A DNA stretch of 64,000 nt, from contig NZ_JAAVTA010000001.1 of NCBI RefSeq assembly GCF_012102705.1, positions 62,001 through 126,000 of the forward strand, written 5' to 3'. A program made the position numbers and the translations under genes. Every line of letters begins with the position of its first letter. Positions within the stretch are counted from its first letter, which is position 1. The notes under the pieces are model-generated. The model saw only the letters and a list, made by a program, of their open reading frames with translations. It searched no databases and was not told the origin of the DNA. Positions 44,909 to 55,460 of the stretch are shown here, in pieces. The DNA comes from Haematospirillum sp. H1815 (GTDB lineage Bacteria > Pseudomonadota > Alphaproteobacteria > Rhodospirillales > Rhodospirillaceae).

Positions 44909-45766
44909 ATGAGCCGCATATTTTCCGAGACCCTTCACCGCGGTTATGCCCAGACAATGGCCATAGACGGTGACATGCTGGCTGATGAAAGGTCGTCTTT
45001 CCAGCATATCCAGATTTTTGACACGCCCAGTGTCGGGCGCGTCATGGTGCTGGACGGGAATGTCCAGATTACCGAAAGGGATGAAGCCAGTTATTCCGAG
45101 ATGCTGACCCATCTGCCAATTCTGGAGACGGGGAGCGTAAAGCGTGTGCTGATCATTGGCGGTGGCGATGGCGCGGTGGCCGAGGAGGCCCTGAAGCACC
45201 CTGATCTTCATGTTGACATGTGCGAGATCGATGAGCGTGTTGTTGCCTTGTGCAAGATGCACCTTGCCTCTGTCCATAAGGGGGCCTTTGATCATCCACG
45301 CTTTACTCTGCACGTGCGGGACGCCTTTGATTTTATGCGGGAAGGTGAGAACAGGGGGGCTTTTGATCTGATCATTGCCGATCGTCCTGATCCAATTGGT
45401 CCTGCCGAGGTGCTGTTCCGGACAGAGTTTTATGAATTGCTGCGGGAATCCTTAACCGACACCGGCGTGGTTGTATTCCAGAATGGTGTTCCCTTCTTCC
45501 AGCCCGAAGAACTCTCTGGAACCTTGGCCCAGTTGCGTAAGGTATTTTCGCACTCGGGTTGTTACCTGACCGTAACGCCAACGTATGTCGGCGGCTTTAT
45601 GGCCCTGACTTGGGGATCACGCGGAACGGCCTTGGGGTCGGCCCCACGGCACGTGGTGGAGGAGAGATTCCGCCACAGTACGATACAGACTGATTATTAC
45701 AATGCCGATATACATGCGGCCGCTTTCATGCTGCCGGAATGGATCCGTCGCCTGACGCATCGTTGA
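44909..45766 (+). CDS. speE: Polyamine aminopropyltransferase (spermidine synthase)
   Basis: A 285-residue protein. The SAM-type fold shows VLIIGGGDGAVAEEALKH, an early FQHIQIFDT, and the catalytic region IADRPDPIGPAEVLF. The latter keeps the two essential aspartates although the residues between them (Arg-Pro) differ from the common Ser/Cys-Thr. It would transfer an aminopropyl group from decarboxylated SAM to putrescine. No speD (SAM decarboxylase) is present in the window, so the donor must be made elsewhere. GCAGGA precedes the ATG. The second decarboxylase gene follows after 238 bases. Confidence 0.93.
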   Translation: MSRIFSETLHRGYAQTMAIDGDMLADERSSFQHIQIFDTPSVGRVMVLDGNVQITERDEASYSEMLTHLPILETGSVKRVLIIGGGDGAVAEEALKHPDLHVDMCEIDERVVALCKMHLASVHKGAFDHPRFTLHVRDAFDFMREGENRGAFDLIIADRPDPIGPAEVLFRTEFYELLRESLTDTGVVVFQNGVPFFQPEELSGTLAQLRKVFSHSGCYLTVTPTYVGGFMALTWGSRGTALGSAPRHVVEERFRHSTIQTDYYNADIHAAAFMLPEWIRRLTHR

Positions 45767-46004
45767 GTATTTACCAATTTCATATCGTTACTCTGGCTCT
45801 GTGTAGAAAATTTTAGCTGTGTGTAACGATTCTTCTTTACGGCGTCTTTCGTGGTCGGCATACAGGGGCCTCGAAAGATTGCCCTAAGCACGGCTGCTCT
45901 ACCGAACATTGTTCTCCGAGTACGCACGGCGACCGGCTCTTCGATCGAATTTGCGCCATCGGGTTTTGTGCCCGTCCGGTCCGGTTTGGTTGGGAGTAGG
46001 TGCC
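45767..46004 (+). promoter_or_regulatory. Leader of the second decarboxylase gene
   Basis: A 238-base gap. It contains ACATTGTTCTCCGAGTACGCACG near 45906, faintly similar to the ACATTGTCCG and TTCGCACG segments in the leader of the first decarboxylase. It also contains CCTAAGCACGGCTGCT near 45892. The frame from 45909 runs directly into the decarboxylase, so no separate leader peptide is evident. Shared regulation is only a suspicion. Confidence 0.25.
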
Positions 46005-47195
46005 ATGAGCCACCTTTATGCTTCCGCACAGGAAGCAGTGGGGACACTTCGTCCACGCGATCCACTTATGTTGATCCGCCCTCGCGTTATTGCGGCCAGG
46101 GCGGCCAGCCTTGTCGAGGCTTTTCCCGGTCATGTGATGTATGCTGTAAAGTGTAATCACACGCCGTCTGTGTTGGATGCCCTGTATGCGGGCGGGATTC
46201 GTCATTTTGACGTTGCCTCTCTTACGGAACTTCGCACAGTAAGATCCCGTTTCCCCGGAGTTGAATGTCACTACATGCATCCGGTCAAAAGCTATGATGC
46301 TGTATGTGAAGCTTATTTTGAGCACGGCGTCCGTATGTTTGCGCTCGATCATGTTGATGAGCTGGAGAAAATTCTGGCTGCGACGGATAATGCTCTGGAT
46401 ATGACGCTGGTTGTCCGTCTTGATATGCCCCATGGGCAGGCCATGATGTGCCTCAGCGGGAAATTTGGTGCCTCGGTTACGGACAGCGTCCTGTTGCTCC
46501 AGCGTATCCAGGCCACGGGGAATTGTGCCGGTCTGACTTTCCACGTTGGCTCGCAGTGTGTTGATACGTCTCCTTTTGTTGAGGCGGTTTGGCTGTGTGG
46601 GCAGGTTGTTCAGGCTGCGGGCGTTCCTCTCTCCGTGTTGGATATTGGCGGTGGATTTCCCGGGATCTATACAGGAGAAGAGCCTGAATTCGAGGTATTC
46701 TGCCATGCCATTGCCCCCGAAGTACAGGCGCTGGATCTTCCTGACGGTTGCCGTTTGTACTGTGAGCCTGGCCGTGCCTTGGTTGCAGATGGGGCATCGG
46801 TCATTACCCGCGTGGAATTGCGTCGTGACACCAAGCTTTATCTGAACGAAGGAACGTATGGTTCCCTTGCCGAGTTGAAGTATCTTGGCAATTGTTTCCC
46901 GATGCGGCTTCTCAGAAGCACCTGTCGTGATTTCTCGACAGCATCCATGCAGGGGTTTGATCTGTACGGTCCGACCTGTGACAGTGTGGATACCATGCCG
47001 GGGCCATTCTGGTTACCGTCAGATGTTCAGGTCGGTGACTGGATCGAGATTGGTCGGCTTGGTGCCTATTCTGCGGCCTTGATGACCCGGTTCAATGGGT
47101 GTGCATCGGTAACCCCAGTTCTGGTTGATGATGCCGAGGTTCTGCCTGTCTGTTCGGTGGTTTCGCTGAAGGATTTGCGAAGGCGCGCGGCCTGA
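46005..47195 (+). CDS. Second group III PLP-dependent decarboxylase (ornithine/lysine decarboxylase-like)
   Basis: A 396-residue enzyme of the same fold as the first decarboxylase but clearly divergent. PLP Lys49 is in VMYAVKCNHTP, followed by YMHPVKSYDAV, FHVGSQC, DIGGGFPGIY, CEPGRALVADG and Cys325 in GPTCDSVDT. The catalytic set is complete. In place of SYGNTIKK it has HYMHPVKS, so substrate choice may differ. ATG 46005 has GGGAG and TAGG upstream. It follows speE on the same strand, and a role in polyamine synthesis is likely. Diaminopimelate decarboxylase is unlikely given the ODC-like motifs. Confidence 0.85.
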   Translation: MSHLYASAQEAVGTLRPRDPLMLIRPRVIAARAASLVEAFPGHVMYAVKCNHTPSVLDALYAGGIRHFDVASLTELRTVRSRFPGVECHYMHPVKSYDAVCEAYFEHGVRMFALDHVDELEKILAATDNALDMTLVVRLDMPHGQAMMCLSGKFGASVTDSVLLLQRIQATGNCAGLTFHVGSQCVDTSPFVEAVWLCGQVVQAAGVPLSVLDIGGGFPGIYTGEEPEFEVFCHAIAPEVQALDLPDGCRLYCEPGRALVADGASVITRVELRRDTKLYLNEGTYGSLAELKYLGNCFPMRLLRSTCRDFSTASMQGFDLYGPTCDSVDTMPGPFWLPSDVQVGDWIEIGRLGAYSAALMTRFNGCASVTPVLVDDAEVLPVCSVVSLKDLRRRAA

Positions 47196-47209
47196 TGTGT
47201 CCTGCTGGG

Positions 47210-48202
47210 TCAGGCAATGAAGGCTGCAAGCAATTCCTCTGCGGCTTTTGACGGGTCAAGGACTCCCCGGCTGATATCGGCCTCGATACCGGGGAGCCGT
47301 CGCCTGACGTCTGGGTGCTCGCGGAACAGGGTATCCAGACGGTCCTGTACCAGAGACCACATCCAGGCATGCTTTTGCTGCTGTCTTCTGGCTTCCAGTG
47401 TGCCGCTGCTTTTTTGCAGGGTGTGATACGCCTGTATTGTGTCCCACAGTGTTTCCAAGCCCTGATTACGAAGGGCCGAGATTGGCAATACAGGCGTTTT
47501 CCAGCCAGATGGTGTTGTACGCCCCACAATATTCAGGGCACATCGATAATCTTGGCATGTTTGCCGGGCAGCGGGATCATCCTGATTGTCTACTTTATTG
47601 ACGGCGACAATATCAGCCAGTTCCAAGATGCCTCTCTTGATGCCCTGTAATTCATCGCCGGCATTGGGCAATATCAGCAGCAGGAAGACATCTACCATAT
47701 CGGCGACGCAGGTTTCCGACTGTCCAGTTCCCACGGTTTCAATCAAGACAACATCATACCCCGCAGCTTCGCAGACGATAACGGATTCCCGCGTTGTGCG
47801 GGCAACACCGCCTAGGTGACCGGATGTGGGAGAAGGGCGGATAAAGGACAGGGGATCCGCTGCCAGCTTCTCCATTCTGGTTTTGTCGCCAAGAATAGAC
47901 CCGCCGGATCGACTGGAGGTTGGATCAATCGCCAGGACGGCGACCTTCAGTCCACGTCCGGTCAAAAGCGTTCCGAATGTTTCTATAAGTGTTGATTTTC
48001 CGACGCCCGGTATACCCGATATTCCCATGCGCAGGGCTGTCCCGGAAAAGGGAAGCAGGGCTGATATCAATGCGTCGGTTTCCCTGCGGTGATGCGGGGC
48101 GCGACTTTCGATCAGGGTTATGGCGCGTCCCATGATTCCCCTGTCCCCGGATCGTATGCCGGCAATATAGTCATCTGTGGTCAGGTGACCCGATGGGTTC
48201 AA
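47210..48202 (-). CDS. meaB: MeaB/ArgK-type GTPase, methylmalonyl-CoA mutase chaperone
   Basis: A 330-residue G3E-type GTPase. Walker A GISGIPGVGKST at about 60-71 is followed by VLAIDPTSSRSGGSILGDKTRM (in part), VLIETVGTGQSE and NKVD for guanine recognition. MeaB protects and reactivates the B12-dependent methylmalonyl-CoA mutase, gating cofactor loading. It starts with TTG at 48202, and AGGAG eight bases upstream supports that. It lies 39 bases after the mutase large subunit and is the last gene of the three-gene transcript. Confidence 0.94.
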   Translation of the reverse strand: MNPSGHLTTDDYIAGIRSGDRGIMGRAITLIESRAPHHRRETDALISALLPFSGTALRMGISGIPGVGKSTLIETFGTLLTGRGLKVAVLAIDPTSSRSGGSILGDKTRMEKLAADPLSFIRPSPTSGHLGGVARTTRESVIVCEAAGYDVVLIETVGTGQSETCVADMVDVFLLLILPNAGDELQGIKRGILELADIVAVNKVDNQDDPAARQTCQDYRCALNIVGRTTPSGWKTPVLPISALRNQGLETLWDTIQAYHTLQKSSGTLEARRQQQKHAWMWSLVQDRLDTLFREHPDVRRRLPGIEADISRGVLDPSKAAEELLAAFIA

Positions 48203-48241
48203 GGTACAGCTCCTGTTGTATGGTGAGCTTGGGGCGCCATC

Positions 48242-50455
48242 TCAGGGTTCCCCGTTGTATCCCCGTTGCGTGTTGAGCGCGTCCAGAACAGTGGATGCGG
48301 CCTTGCTGATCTGTGTTCCGGGGGGGAAGATGGCGGCTGCTCCGGCCTTGTACAGGGCGTCAAAGTCTTGTGGCGGTATAACGCCGCCGACAAGGATCAG
48401 GATATCGCCGCGGCCGAGCTTTTCCAGTTCATGCTTCAGGGCGGGTACAAGTGTCAGGTGGCCAGCGGCAAGCGATGAGACGCCAATCATGTGGACATCG
48501 TTTTCCACGGCTTGCCGGGCGGTTTCTGAAGGCATCTGGAACAAGGGGCCAATATCGACATCAAACCCAAGGTCGGCAAAGGCCGTGGCAATAACCTTCT
48601 GACCACGGTCGTGACCATCCTGCCCCATTTTGGCAATCAGAATACGCGGTCGGCGGCCATCAAGGGCTGCAAAGTGTTCGACCTGTTGCCGGACCTGCTC
48701 AAAGACTGTGTCCATCCCGCTGATCTCCCGGGAATAGATGCCGGAAACAACGCGTGCGCTGCCTTGGTACCGACCGTACACTTTTTCCAGAGCTGCCGAT
48801 ATCTCGCCCACGGTGGCTTTGGCGCGGACAGCCTGGATTGACAAGGCCAGAAGATTGCCGTTTTTGTCTTCTGCTGCCCTGGTCAGGGCTTGCAGCTTTT
48901 GCTCTACTTCAGTGGTATTACGCTCACGCTTCAAGACAGACAGGCGTTCCATCTGACAGGCCCGTACGGCGGCGTTGTCAATTTTCAGAACCTCGGTTGT
49001 TTCGTCATCAAGAGGACGGAAGCGGTTGATGCCGATAACGGGCTGTATGCCAGAGTCAATGCGGGCCTGGGTCCGGGCTGCAGCTTCTTCGATACGCATT
49101 TTGGGCAGGCCCGTTGCAATGGCTTTTGCCATGCCACCTTCGCGTTCAATTTCCTCTATGTGTTCCTGTGCACGCCGGGCTAGTTCGTGTGTCAGGCGTT
49201 CCAGGTAGAAGCTGCCTCCCCATGGGTCGATGGTTCGGGTTATTCCAGTTTCCTGTTGCAGGAACAGCTGAGTGTTGCGTGCAATGCGAGCCGAGTTTTC
49301 TGTTGGCAAGGCCAGGGCTTCGTCAAAGGCATTTGTGTGCAGGGATTGTATTTGTCCGTGTGTTGCGGCCAGGGCCTCTATGCACGTGCGCACGATATTA
49401 TTGCTGACATCACGAGCCGTCAGTGACCAGCCGGACGTCTGACAGTGCGCGCGCAGGATGCGTGACCGGTCCAGACGGGGATTGAACGGTTCCAGCAAGG
49501 AAGACCATAGCATGCGCGCCGCCCGCATTTTGGCTATTTCCATGGCAAAGTTCATGCCTGTTGCCCAGAAGAAGGACAGGCGCGGGGCAAATTGATCAAT
49601 ATCCAGCCCTGCTGCCAGCCCTGCGCGGACATATTCGATGCCATTGGCCAGTGTGTAGGCCAGCTCCAGGTCTGCTGTCGCCCCGGCCTCGTGCATATGG
49701 TAGCCCGACACAGAGATTGCGTTGAACTTCGGCATATGCTCCGCGGTATAGGCCAAGATATCGGAGACAATCCGCATCGATGGCTCGGGTGGGTAAATAT
49801 AGGTGTTACGGACCAGGAACTCTTTCAGGATGTCGTTCTGGATAGTTCCGGACAAGTGCCGGGGTTGTACGCCCTGTTCCTCTGCGGCAACGATGTACAG
49901 TGCCATAATCGGCAGGACCGCACCATTCATGGTCATGGAGACACTGACCTTGTCCAGCGGGATCCCGGAGAACAGGATGCGCATATCCAGCACACTGTCG
50001 ATCGCGACGCCGGCCATCCCGACATCCCCGCCCGCGCGTGGGTGATCACTGTCATATCCGCGGTGTGTCGGCAGGTCAAAGGCTACGGAAAGCCCCCTTT
50101 GACCTGCAGCCAGATTGCGGCGGTAGAAAGCGTTTGATTCTTCTGCTGTCGAGAATCCTGCGTACTGACGGATTGTCCAAGGTTGCTGGACATACATGGT
50201 CAGATAGGGGCCGCGTATAAAAGGTGGCAAGCCTGGAAGGCTGTCGAGGCACGGCAGCCCTTCTGTATCGTGGGCTGTGTACAGAGGTTTTACGGGTATG
50301 CCTTCTGCCGTCTTCCATACCGCTTGATCAGGGCAGCAGTCCGCCTCGCGCGCAAAGTGTTTGGCCCATGTTTCGGTATTGCCGCTTTGTGCATGTTCGG
50401 GTAGGGACTCGTTGTCATAAAGGGGAAGGGTGCTGAAATCAGGAATGGATGACAT
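48242..50455 (-). CDS. scpA: Methylmalonyl-CoA mutase large (alpha) subunit
   Basis: A 737-residue protein. The TIM-barrel substrate domain begins with [21 protein letters not shown] (two pieces) and includes [20 protein letters not shown] and [17 protein letters not shown]. The C-terminal B12 domain has the cobalt-ligand motif DGHDRG with His615. It converts methylmalonyl-CoA and succinyl-CoA, the last step of propionate use. ATG 50455 overlaps the end of the small-subunit gene by 17 bases, which couples their translation. No epimerase or propionyl-CoA carboxylase gene is in the window. Confidence 0.97.
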   Translation of the reverse strand: MSSIPDFSTLPLYDNESLPEHAQSGNTETWAKHFAREADCCPDQAVWKTAEGIPVKPLYTAHDTEGLPCLDSLPGLPPFIRGPYLTMYVQQPWTIRQYAGFSTAEESNAFYRRNLAAGQRGLSVAFDLPTHRGYDSDHPRAGGDVGMAGVAIDSVLDMRILFSGIPLDKVSVSMTMNGAVLPIMALYIVAAEEQGVQPRHLSGTIQNDILKEFLVRNTYIYPPEPSMRIVSDILAYTAEHMPKFNAISVSGYHMHEAGATADLELAYTLANGIEYVRAGLAAGLDIDQFAPRLSFFWATGMNFAMEIAKMRAARMLWSSLLEPFNPRLDRSRILRAHCQTSGWSLTARDVSNNIVRTCIEALAATHGQIQSLHTNAFDEALALPTENSARIARNTQLFLQQETGITRTIDPWGGSFYLERLTHELARRAQEHIEEIEREGGMAKAIATGLPKMRIEEAAARTQARIDSGIQPVIGINRFRPLDDETTEVLKIDNAAVRACQMERLSVLKRERNTTEVEQKLQALTRAAEDKNGNLLALSIQAVRAKATVGEISAALEKVYGRYQGSARVVSGIYSREISGMDTVFEQVRQQVEHFAALDGRRPRILIAKMGQDGHDRGQKVIATAFADLGFDVDIGPLFQMPSETARQAVENDVHMIGVSSLAAGHLTLVPALKHELEKLGRGDILILVGGVIPPQDFDALYKAGAAAIFPPGTQISKAASTVLDALNTQRGYNGEP

Positions 50456-52490
50456 GGGGCCATGCTCCCGCGCGTTGGAGGCAGGCCCGCAGGAAGCCCG
50501 GAGTGTCGCTTGTCCGGGACAGAACGGTATCTGCACCAGGCCAGTCCATGTGAGTGTCTGTCACGGCGGTGATGTGCCTGATTCCGGTTCGGCGTAGGCG
50601 TTCAGACAAGGATGGCCATAGATCTGGGCTTGTACACAGGCATACATCAAGCTTGGGATGTGCGCCAAGACGGCTTGTTATGGCATCAACTGACTCAGGA
50701 ATCCCGGATTCCACAACATCCAGGCCACCCGATAACAAGACATGTCGGGCAAAGGTCATGGTACCTGAATATCCTTCTGTGCAGGCCAGAAAAATGGAGG
50801 GTCTTTGACCGGTGCGGGCTGCGTGCTCAGACGCATCCTGCAGACTTTCAAACTCTTCTGCTACGCGACGGCATGGTAGCGGGGCAAGGCTTGTTGGTTG
50901 GTGATCGCCGGCAAGCCACGCTGTCAGCCCCGACAGACGTGCTGTCTCTGCGGCGTGGAAAAATGCATCCAGACTGTTGGCCTGTACCGTTTCCGGTACA
51001 GTGCGTAGGCGTGCGGCTGCACCCTTGCGCAGGGCATAATGATTAATGCTTTGCTCGGGCATGGACAGCCTGTCAGGAGAAGGAAACCGGTTGACGCCAG
51101 TGATCAGGTCAGCATGACAGCCAACAGCCTTGGTCCGTGATTCCCATGCGGCATCCAGCATCTGTTGCAGAGAGCCATCAAGGAGGCTTGGCAGAATACC
51201 CCCGTGTCTTTCCAGCTCCTGGAAGTGCGTCCACGCTGTTTCTGCTACCTGTTGTGTCAGTGTTTCCAGAAACCAGGATCCACCGGCAGGATCAAGAACA
51301 CGTCCGATGCCGCTTTCATCGCGCAGTATATGCTGGATGTTGCGCGCAATCCGCCGTGCATCACGGGATGGAAATTGGTTTGCAGCGTCAGGGGGCAGTG
51401 TTGTGATACTACCGGCCCCCCCCATGACGGCAGCCATCCCGGCAAGGGTTGCGCGCAAGATATTGTTCCACGGATCACGGTGGCACAAAATGCGGCTTGC
51501 TGTTATGGCCCGAAGGCGCATGCTTGTTGCCGGCTCGGAAGCACCGCAGGCTGATGCGACACGGGCCCAAGCCATGCGTGCTGCCCTCAGCTTGGCAATG
51601 CCTGCAAACAGGTCTGCTCCGGTTGTCAGAACAAAGCAAATACGTGAGCATGCCTCTTCTACGTCAAGCCCGGCAGCCATCATGGCGCGTAAATAAAGAA
51701 GTGCCGTAGATAAGGTGCAGGCGATTTCCTGGCAATCGGTTGCACCGGCGTCAGACCAAATGGTCCCATCCGCTGCAGCAACCCCGACATAGGGAAAATG
51801 CTGCACGGTTCTGCGCGTGAAGACGCCCAAGTCTTTCAGAGCCTGTTCATGCCCCTGTATCAGAAGACCGGTTCTGGCCAGTGTTCCTACCGGGTCTATA
51901 TTAAAGGAGCCGCTGCATTCATGTGCAGCCAAACCTCGCTTGCGCCAGACGGCCTGCAGAAAGGCAGCCCCCGCCCATGCACCATTCCCCATTTGCAGGG
52001 TGACAGGAACAGCCTCTAGAAGAATACCGGCCAGAGCTGTATCCAGATCGTCTGCAGTGAACATCAAAACCCCGTCACAGGGTGCTGTGTCGTCAGTGGA
52101 TACGTGCTGCGTGTCTGTTCCGCGCTGGGCGGTAGAATCACATTTCAGCAAGACGGATGTGACGCCATTCTCCAGATCTTCAAGAAGCTCCTGGTTTGTA
52201 GCCTGAAGGTCAGGATGCTTGAATTCCTGCTGGATATCCCAGCCATGAACAACAGCCCCGGAGGCAGCCCCTCCGCGTACGAAGGGAGCAAGGCCCGGGG
52301 GGGCAATATCGGCAACATCTGTATTGTGCCTGCCATAAAGCGGCTTGACGGTAAAGCCGTCGTGGAGGCGGGAGGAGAGAGCGTTTTCCGCATCTTTTTG
52401 AGCCAAGGCACGGGCTACCATCTGATACCACAGTGCGGAATCCAGGGTAACAGGGCCAGACCCAGCGTCTGTTATGGCTTCTGCATCCAT
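50439..52490 (-). CDS. mutA: Methylmalonyl-CoA mutase small (beta) subunit
   Basis: A 683-residue homologue of the large subunit, typical of the heterodimeric mutase. It keeps the barrel layout ([21 protein letters not shown] in pieces, [25 protein letters not shown]), but its C-terminal B12-like domain has no DxHxxG motif ([14 protein letters not shown]). It is structural and does not bind cobalamin. It is first in the transcript mutA-scpA-meaB. Divergent from the BMP-type binding protein. Confidence 0.94.
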   Translation of the reverse strand: MDAEAITDAGSGPVTLDSALWYQMVARALAQKDAENALSSRLHDGFTVKPLYGRHNTDVADIAPPGLAPFVRGGAASGAVVHGWDIQQEFKHPDLQATNQELLEDLENGVTSVLLKCDSTAQRGTDTQHVSTDDTAPCDGVLMFTADDLDTALAGILLEAVPVTLQMGNGAWAGAAFLQAVWRKRGLAAHECSGSFNIDPVGTLARTGLLIQGHEQALKDLGVFTRRTVQHFPYVGVAAADGTIWSDAGATDCQEIACTLSTALLYLRAMMAAGLDVEEACSRICFVLTTGADLFAGIAKLRAARMAWARVASACGASEPATSMRLRAITASRILCHRDPWNNILRATLAGMAAVMGGAGSITTLPPDAANQFPSRDARRIARNIQHILRDESGIGRVLDPAGGSWFLETLTQQVAETAWTHFQELERHGGILPSLLDGSLQQMLDAAWESRTKAVGCHADLITGVNRFPSPDRLSMPEQSINHYALRKGAAARLRTVPETVQANSLDAFFHAAETARLSGLTAWLAGDHQPTSLAPLPCRRVAEEFESLQDASEHAARTGQRPSIFLACTEGYSGTMTFARHVLLSGGLDVVESGIPESVDAITSRLGAHPKLDVCLCTSPDLWPSLSERLRRTGIRHITAVTDTHMDWPGADTVLSRTSDTPGFLRACLQRAGAWPHVIHS

Positions 52491-52691
52491 GGTTCTTTCC
52501 GTCTCTTTCTTGGTGCTGTTTTGCAGGTTCCCGACTCTATATTCATAATACGATACCGTTGCGTCAAAACGATATATTCTGTTAACCCATCGCCTGTTTA
52601 TCGAATCAAGGTTAGATCCGGATCATATTGATTGTTTGTAAGAAGCAGATTTTGCCATGTGATACAGTCGTCCCGGCTTTGTAGGGCGGAT

Positions 52692-53774
52692 ATGAAATCC
52701 TTTGATCTTGTTGCCTTGATTCTTTTTTGTTCTCTCTTTTCTGTTTCTGCCCTTGGTCTACCCATTGATAGTCGACCCGTCAGGATTGGTTTTGTTTACC
52801 CCGGGCAGGTTGGTATGTTTGGGTGGTCATTCCAGCATGATCAGGGGCGGCGTGCCGTTGAAGAGCATTTTGGTGACCGGGTTATAACATCTTATGTTGA
52901 AAGCGTTCCTCCCGGTACAGATGCAGAGCATGCCCTGTCCCTGTTTGCCCATCAGGGATACGATCTGGTCTTTGCCGCATCCTTTGACTTTATGGACCCT
53001 ACACTTACTGTGGCAGCACGCTTCCCGCATACCCGGTTCGAGAATGCGATGGGGTGCTTCTCGGCACCCAATGTTGCTGTTTACGGTATCCGTTTTCATG
53101 AAGGACGGGCCATTTTGGGGACGATTGCCGCTCATGTGACACGTTCAAACGTTATTGGTTATGTTGCAGCATTACCGGTGCCGGAGGTTATACGCGGTAT
53201 CAATGCGTTCACGCTTGCCCTGCGCAGGATTAATCCTGATGCGGTCGTCAAGGTTATTTTTGTCAACGCATGGTACGACCCTGGCAAGGAGCGTGCCGTG
53301 GCCGAACGTCTTGTCGAAATGGGGGCCGATGTTCTGGTTCAGCACACAGACAGTGCCGTTGTCGTGCAACTTGCCGAAGAGCGGGGCATCATGGTGTTCG
53401 GGAAGTCCTCTGACATGAGCCGGTTTGGACCCAACAGCCATCTGACTGCCACGGTGGATAATTGGGGTGATTACTATATACATCGCGTTCAGGCCGTTCT
53501 GGATGGAACGTGGGAGCCTGGTATTTTTCTTGGTGGCGTTCTGTCTAATATGATCCGGATTGCACCGTTCAGTGCAGCAGTTGGTCCTGCGGCTCGCAGA
53601 GATGCATATGCAATACAGGATGGCCTTCAGCGCGGAACATTTTTTCCGTTTTGTGGCCCTGTCCGGAATCAAGCCGGCGCCTTGGTTGTCAAGAAGGGGG
53701 AGTGTCTGACAGAAGCCCGCGTCAGGATCATGAACTGGTTTGTTGAGGGGGTGCAAGGCGATCTGGGGCCTTAG
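52692..53774 (+). CDS. BMP-family (nucleoside-type) ABC substrate-binding protein, orphan
   Basis: A 360-residue periplasmic protein with a signal peptide at about residues 1-21 (LVALILFCSLFSVSALG). The mature part follows the Bmp/PnrA fold: RIGFVYPGQVGMFGWSFQHDQG, VFAASFDFMDPTLTVAARFP (in pieces), FVNAWYDPGKERAVAERLV and VLVQHTDSAVVVQLAEE. Relatives bind purine nucleosides or simple organics. No permease or ATPase gene is near, so it is either supplied by a distant transporter or acts as a sensor. GGCGGA precedes the ATG at 52692. Confidence 0.88.
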   Translation: MKSFDLVALILFCSLFSVSALGLPIDSRPVRIGFVYPGQVGMFGWSFQHDQGRRAVEEHFGDRVITSYVESVPPGTDAEHALSLFAHQGYDLVFAASFDFMDPTLTVAARFPHTRFENAMGCFSAPNVAVYGIRFHEGRAILGTIAAHVTRSNVIGYVAALPVPEVIRGINAFTLALRRINPDAVVKVIFVNAWYDPGKERAVAERLVEMGADVLVQHTDSAVVVQLAEERGIMVFGKSSDMSRFGPNSHLTATVDNWGDYYIHRVQAVLDGTWEPGIFLGGVLSNMIRIAPFSAAVGPAARRDAYAIQDGLQRGTFFPFCGPVRNQAGALVVKKGECLTEARVRIMNWFVEGVQGDLGP

Positions 53775-53912
53775 ATGACTGTTTGGTGGTGCTGGGTCAA
53801 CAGTGTCGTGTTTGATTCTGGTGAAGGGTGGGGTTGCCGTAGCCTGCTGTGACTGATAAGTCACTTTGCACCACCCATTGTATCCCCCCCCGCTTGCAGG
53901 AGAAGAGGTTTT

Positions 53913-54527
53913 ATGCCGCGTCGTACCGCCGTATTGAGGACAGATGCCGCCCGCCCGTCACTCAAACGTGATACCTTGGTAGAAGTCGCCGAGAGACTCT
54001 TCGATCGCTATGGTTTTCACGGCACCGGCGTTGACAGGCTGGTTCAGGAGTCCGGGGTTGCAAGAATGACCTTCTACAAACATTTTCCGACCAAGAATGC
54101 CTTGGTCCGTGCTGTTTTGGAGCGCCGCGACGAGCGATTCCGCAGCTTTCTGGAGAGACATGTTGTCGAACGTTCTGATCCGGGTCAGCCTGAAGTTCTG
54201 GCAATCTTCGATGCCCTGGCGGACTGGCTCGATGATGAAGGAGCGCAGGGGAACCTTTTGTTGCGCGCGGTTGGGGAGTTTTCCGGGCATGACGTCAGTA
54301 TAGCCGGTGATGCTGTGTTCCGTTGCCGCTGGGCGGGCCCATGGTTTGCAGAACGGTTGGGTGAGCAGGGGGTTGGTCAGGCAGATGCGCGGGGGTGGGA
54401 TCTTGCCCTTCTTCTGGAGGGGGCGGTGGCCCTTGCGCCGGTTGTTGGGGGGCGGGATGCCGCGGGGCAGGCCAGGCATGCAGCAGCGGCCCTGCTGTTG
54501 TCCTGGAGCACAAGTGTGGAGATATAA
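53913..54527 (+). CDS. TetR/AcrR-family regulator
   Basis: A 204-residue protein. The N-terminal helix-turn-helix spans about residues 18-65 (DTLVEVAERLFDRYGFHGTG, VARMTFYKHFPTKNALV). The C-terminal all-helical ligand domain ends with ARHAAAALLLSW. The family represses neighbouring genes until a small molecule binds. The methyltransferase gene 50 bases downstream may be its target or operon partner. GCAGGAGAAGAGG lies before the ATG. Confidence 0.92.
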   Translation: MPRRTAVLRTDAARPSLKRDTLVEVAERLFDRYGFHGTGVDRLVQESGVARMTFYKHFPTKNALVRAVLERRDERFRSFLERHVVERSDPGQPEVLAIFDALADWLDDEGAQGNLLLRAVGEFSGHDVSIAGDAVFRCRWAGPWFAERLGEQGVGQADARGWDLALLLEGAVALAPVVGGRDAAGQARHAAAALLLSWSTSVEI

Positions 54528-54576
54528 GGGGTGGAGTACGGATGTATGTCTGCCTGTAAGGAAAGGGTAGCCTCGC

Positions 54577-55359
54577 ATGGTTGACGTACTGGATAAAATA
54601 CCGGCCGCTGAAGCGTTTGCGCGTGTCTTCGAGGGGTTGCCGCGGCAGGGGCCGGGGCTGGACTGTTTTGCCCAATCATTGGCACTTCGTCTGGGGAAAA
54701 GTTTGCCTCACTGTCCCAGAATTGCGGATATGGGATGTGGGAATGGACGTAGTTCTCTTGTCCTGGCCAAGGCATTGGGTGCCCGTGTCGTTGCTGTTGA
54801 CCTGCACCGTCCTTTCCTCGAAGAGCTGGAACGATCCGCTGCTGTGGCGGGATTATCAGAACATATTGATGTTCAGGCCGTTGATATGGTGGGGTCTGGT
54901 CTGGAAGAGCAGTCTCTGGATGTTGTCTGGTCCGAAGGGGCCGCCTATGTGATTGGTCTTGAGAATGCCCTGGATTCCTGGTGGTCGCTGTTGAAGCCCG
55001 GTGGTTTTCTGGTGTTGTCAGACTGGATGTGGTTAACCGCCCGTCCACCGCATGATGCCGAACAGTTCTGGAAGGCAGCCTATCCCGATATGCAAACCGT
55101 CTCGTCTGCAATGGTTCTGGGAATGGGAGCCGGGTATTCGTTTGTCCATGCCGAGATTCTGCCCGAAGAGGGGTGGTGGCTGGACTATTACGGTCCTTTG
55201 GAAAGGCGGGTGGAGGATCTGGAGGCTGACGCCTGTACGGATCAAACCCTGTCTGCTGTTATTGCGGGTGTTCGTGATGAGATTGCAATCCGGCGACGCT
55301 TTGCCGAGAGCTATGGATGCGTCTACATGATCCTTCGTCGTCCTGTTACGGGTTCCTGA
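54577..55359 (+). CDS. Class I SAM-dependent methyltransferase
   Basis: A 260-residue enzyme with SAM motif I IADMGCGNGRSSLVLAK near residue 49, VVAVDLHRPFLEEL for the ribose-binding acidic residue, and VVWSEGAAYVIG and LLKPGGFLVLSDWMW downstream. Substrate unknown; small-molecule methyltransferases have this layout. GGAAAGGG lies about nine bases before the ATG. It follows the TetR gene closely and is probably co-transcribed and regulated with it. Confidence 0.88.
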   Translation: MVDVLDKIPAAEAFARVFEGLPRQGPGLDCFAQSLALRLGKSLPHCPRIADMGCGNGRSSLVLAKALGARVVAVDLHRPFLEELERSAAVAGLSEHIDVQAVDMVGSGLEEQSLDVVWSEGAAYVIGLENALDSWWSLLKPGGFLVLSDWMWLTARPPHDAEQFWKAAYPDMQTVSSAMVLGMGAGYSFVHAEILPEEGWWLDYYGPLERRVEDLEADACTDQTLSAVIAGVRDEIAIRRRFAESYGCVYMILRRPVTGS

Positions 55360-55460
55360 TCATTCCTGTTTTTTATGATGCAATTGCGGTTCGGCATCGA
55401 AAGTAAAAAGGTTGCTTGACGCGGGCTGTAAGACGGACTACAAAGCCGTCCTCCAACAAT

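Noticed and set aside
45909-46004. In-frame N-terminal extension of the second decarboxylase
   Set aside because: It starts at TTG without a ribosome site. The Arg-rich sequence is not part of the enzyme fold, and ATG 46005 has a good ribosome site.
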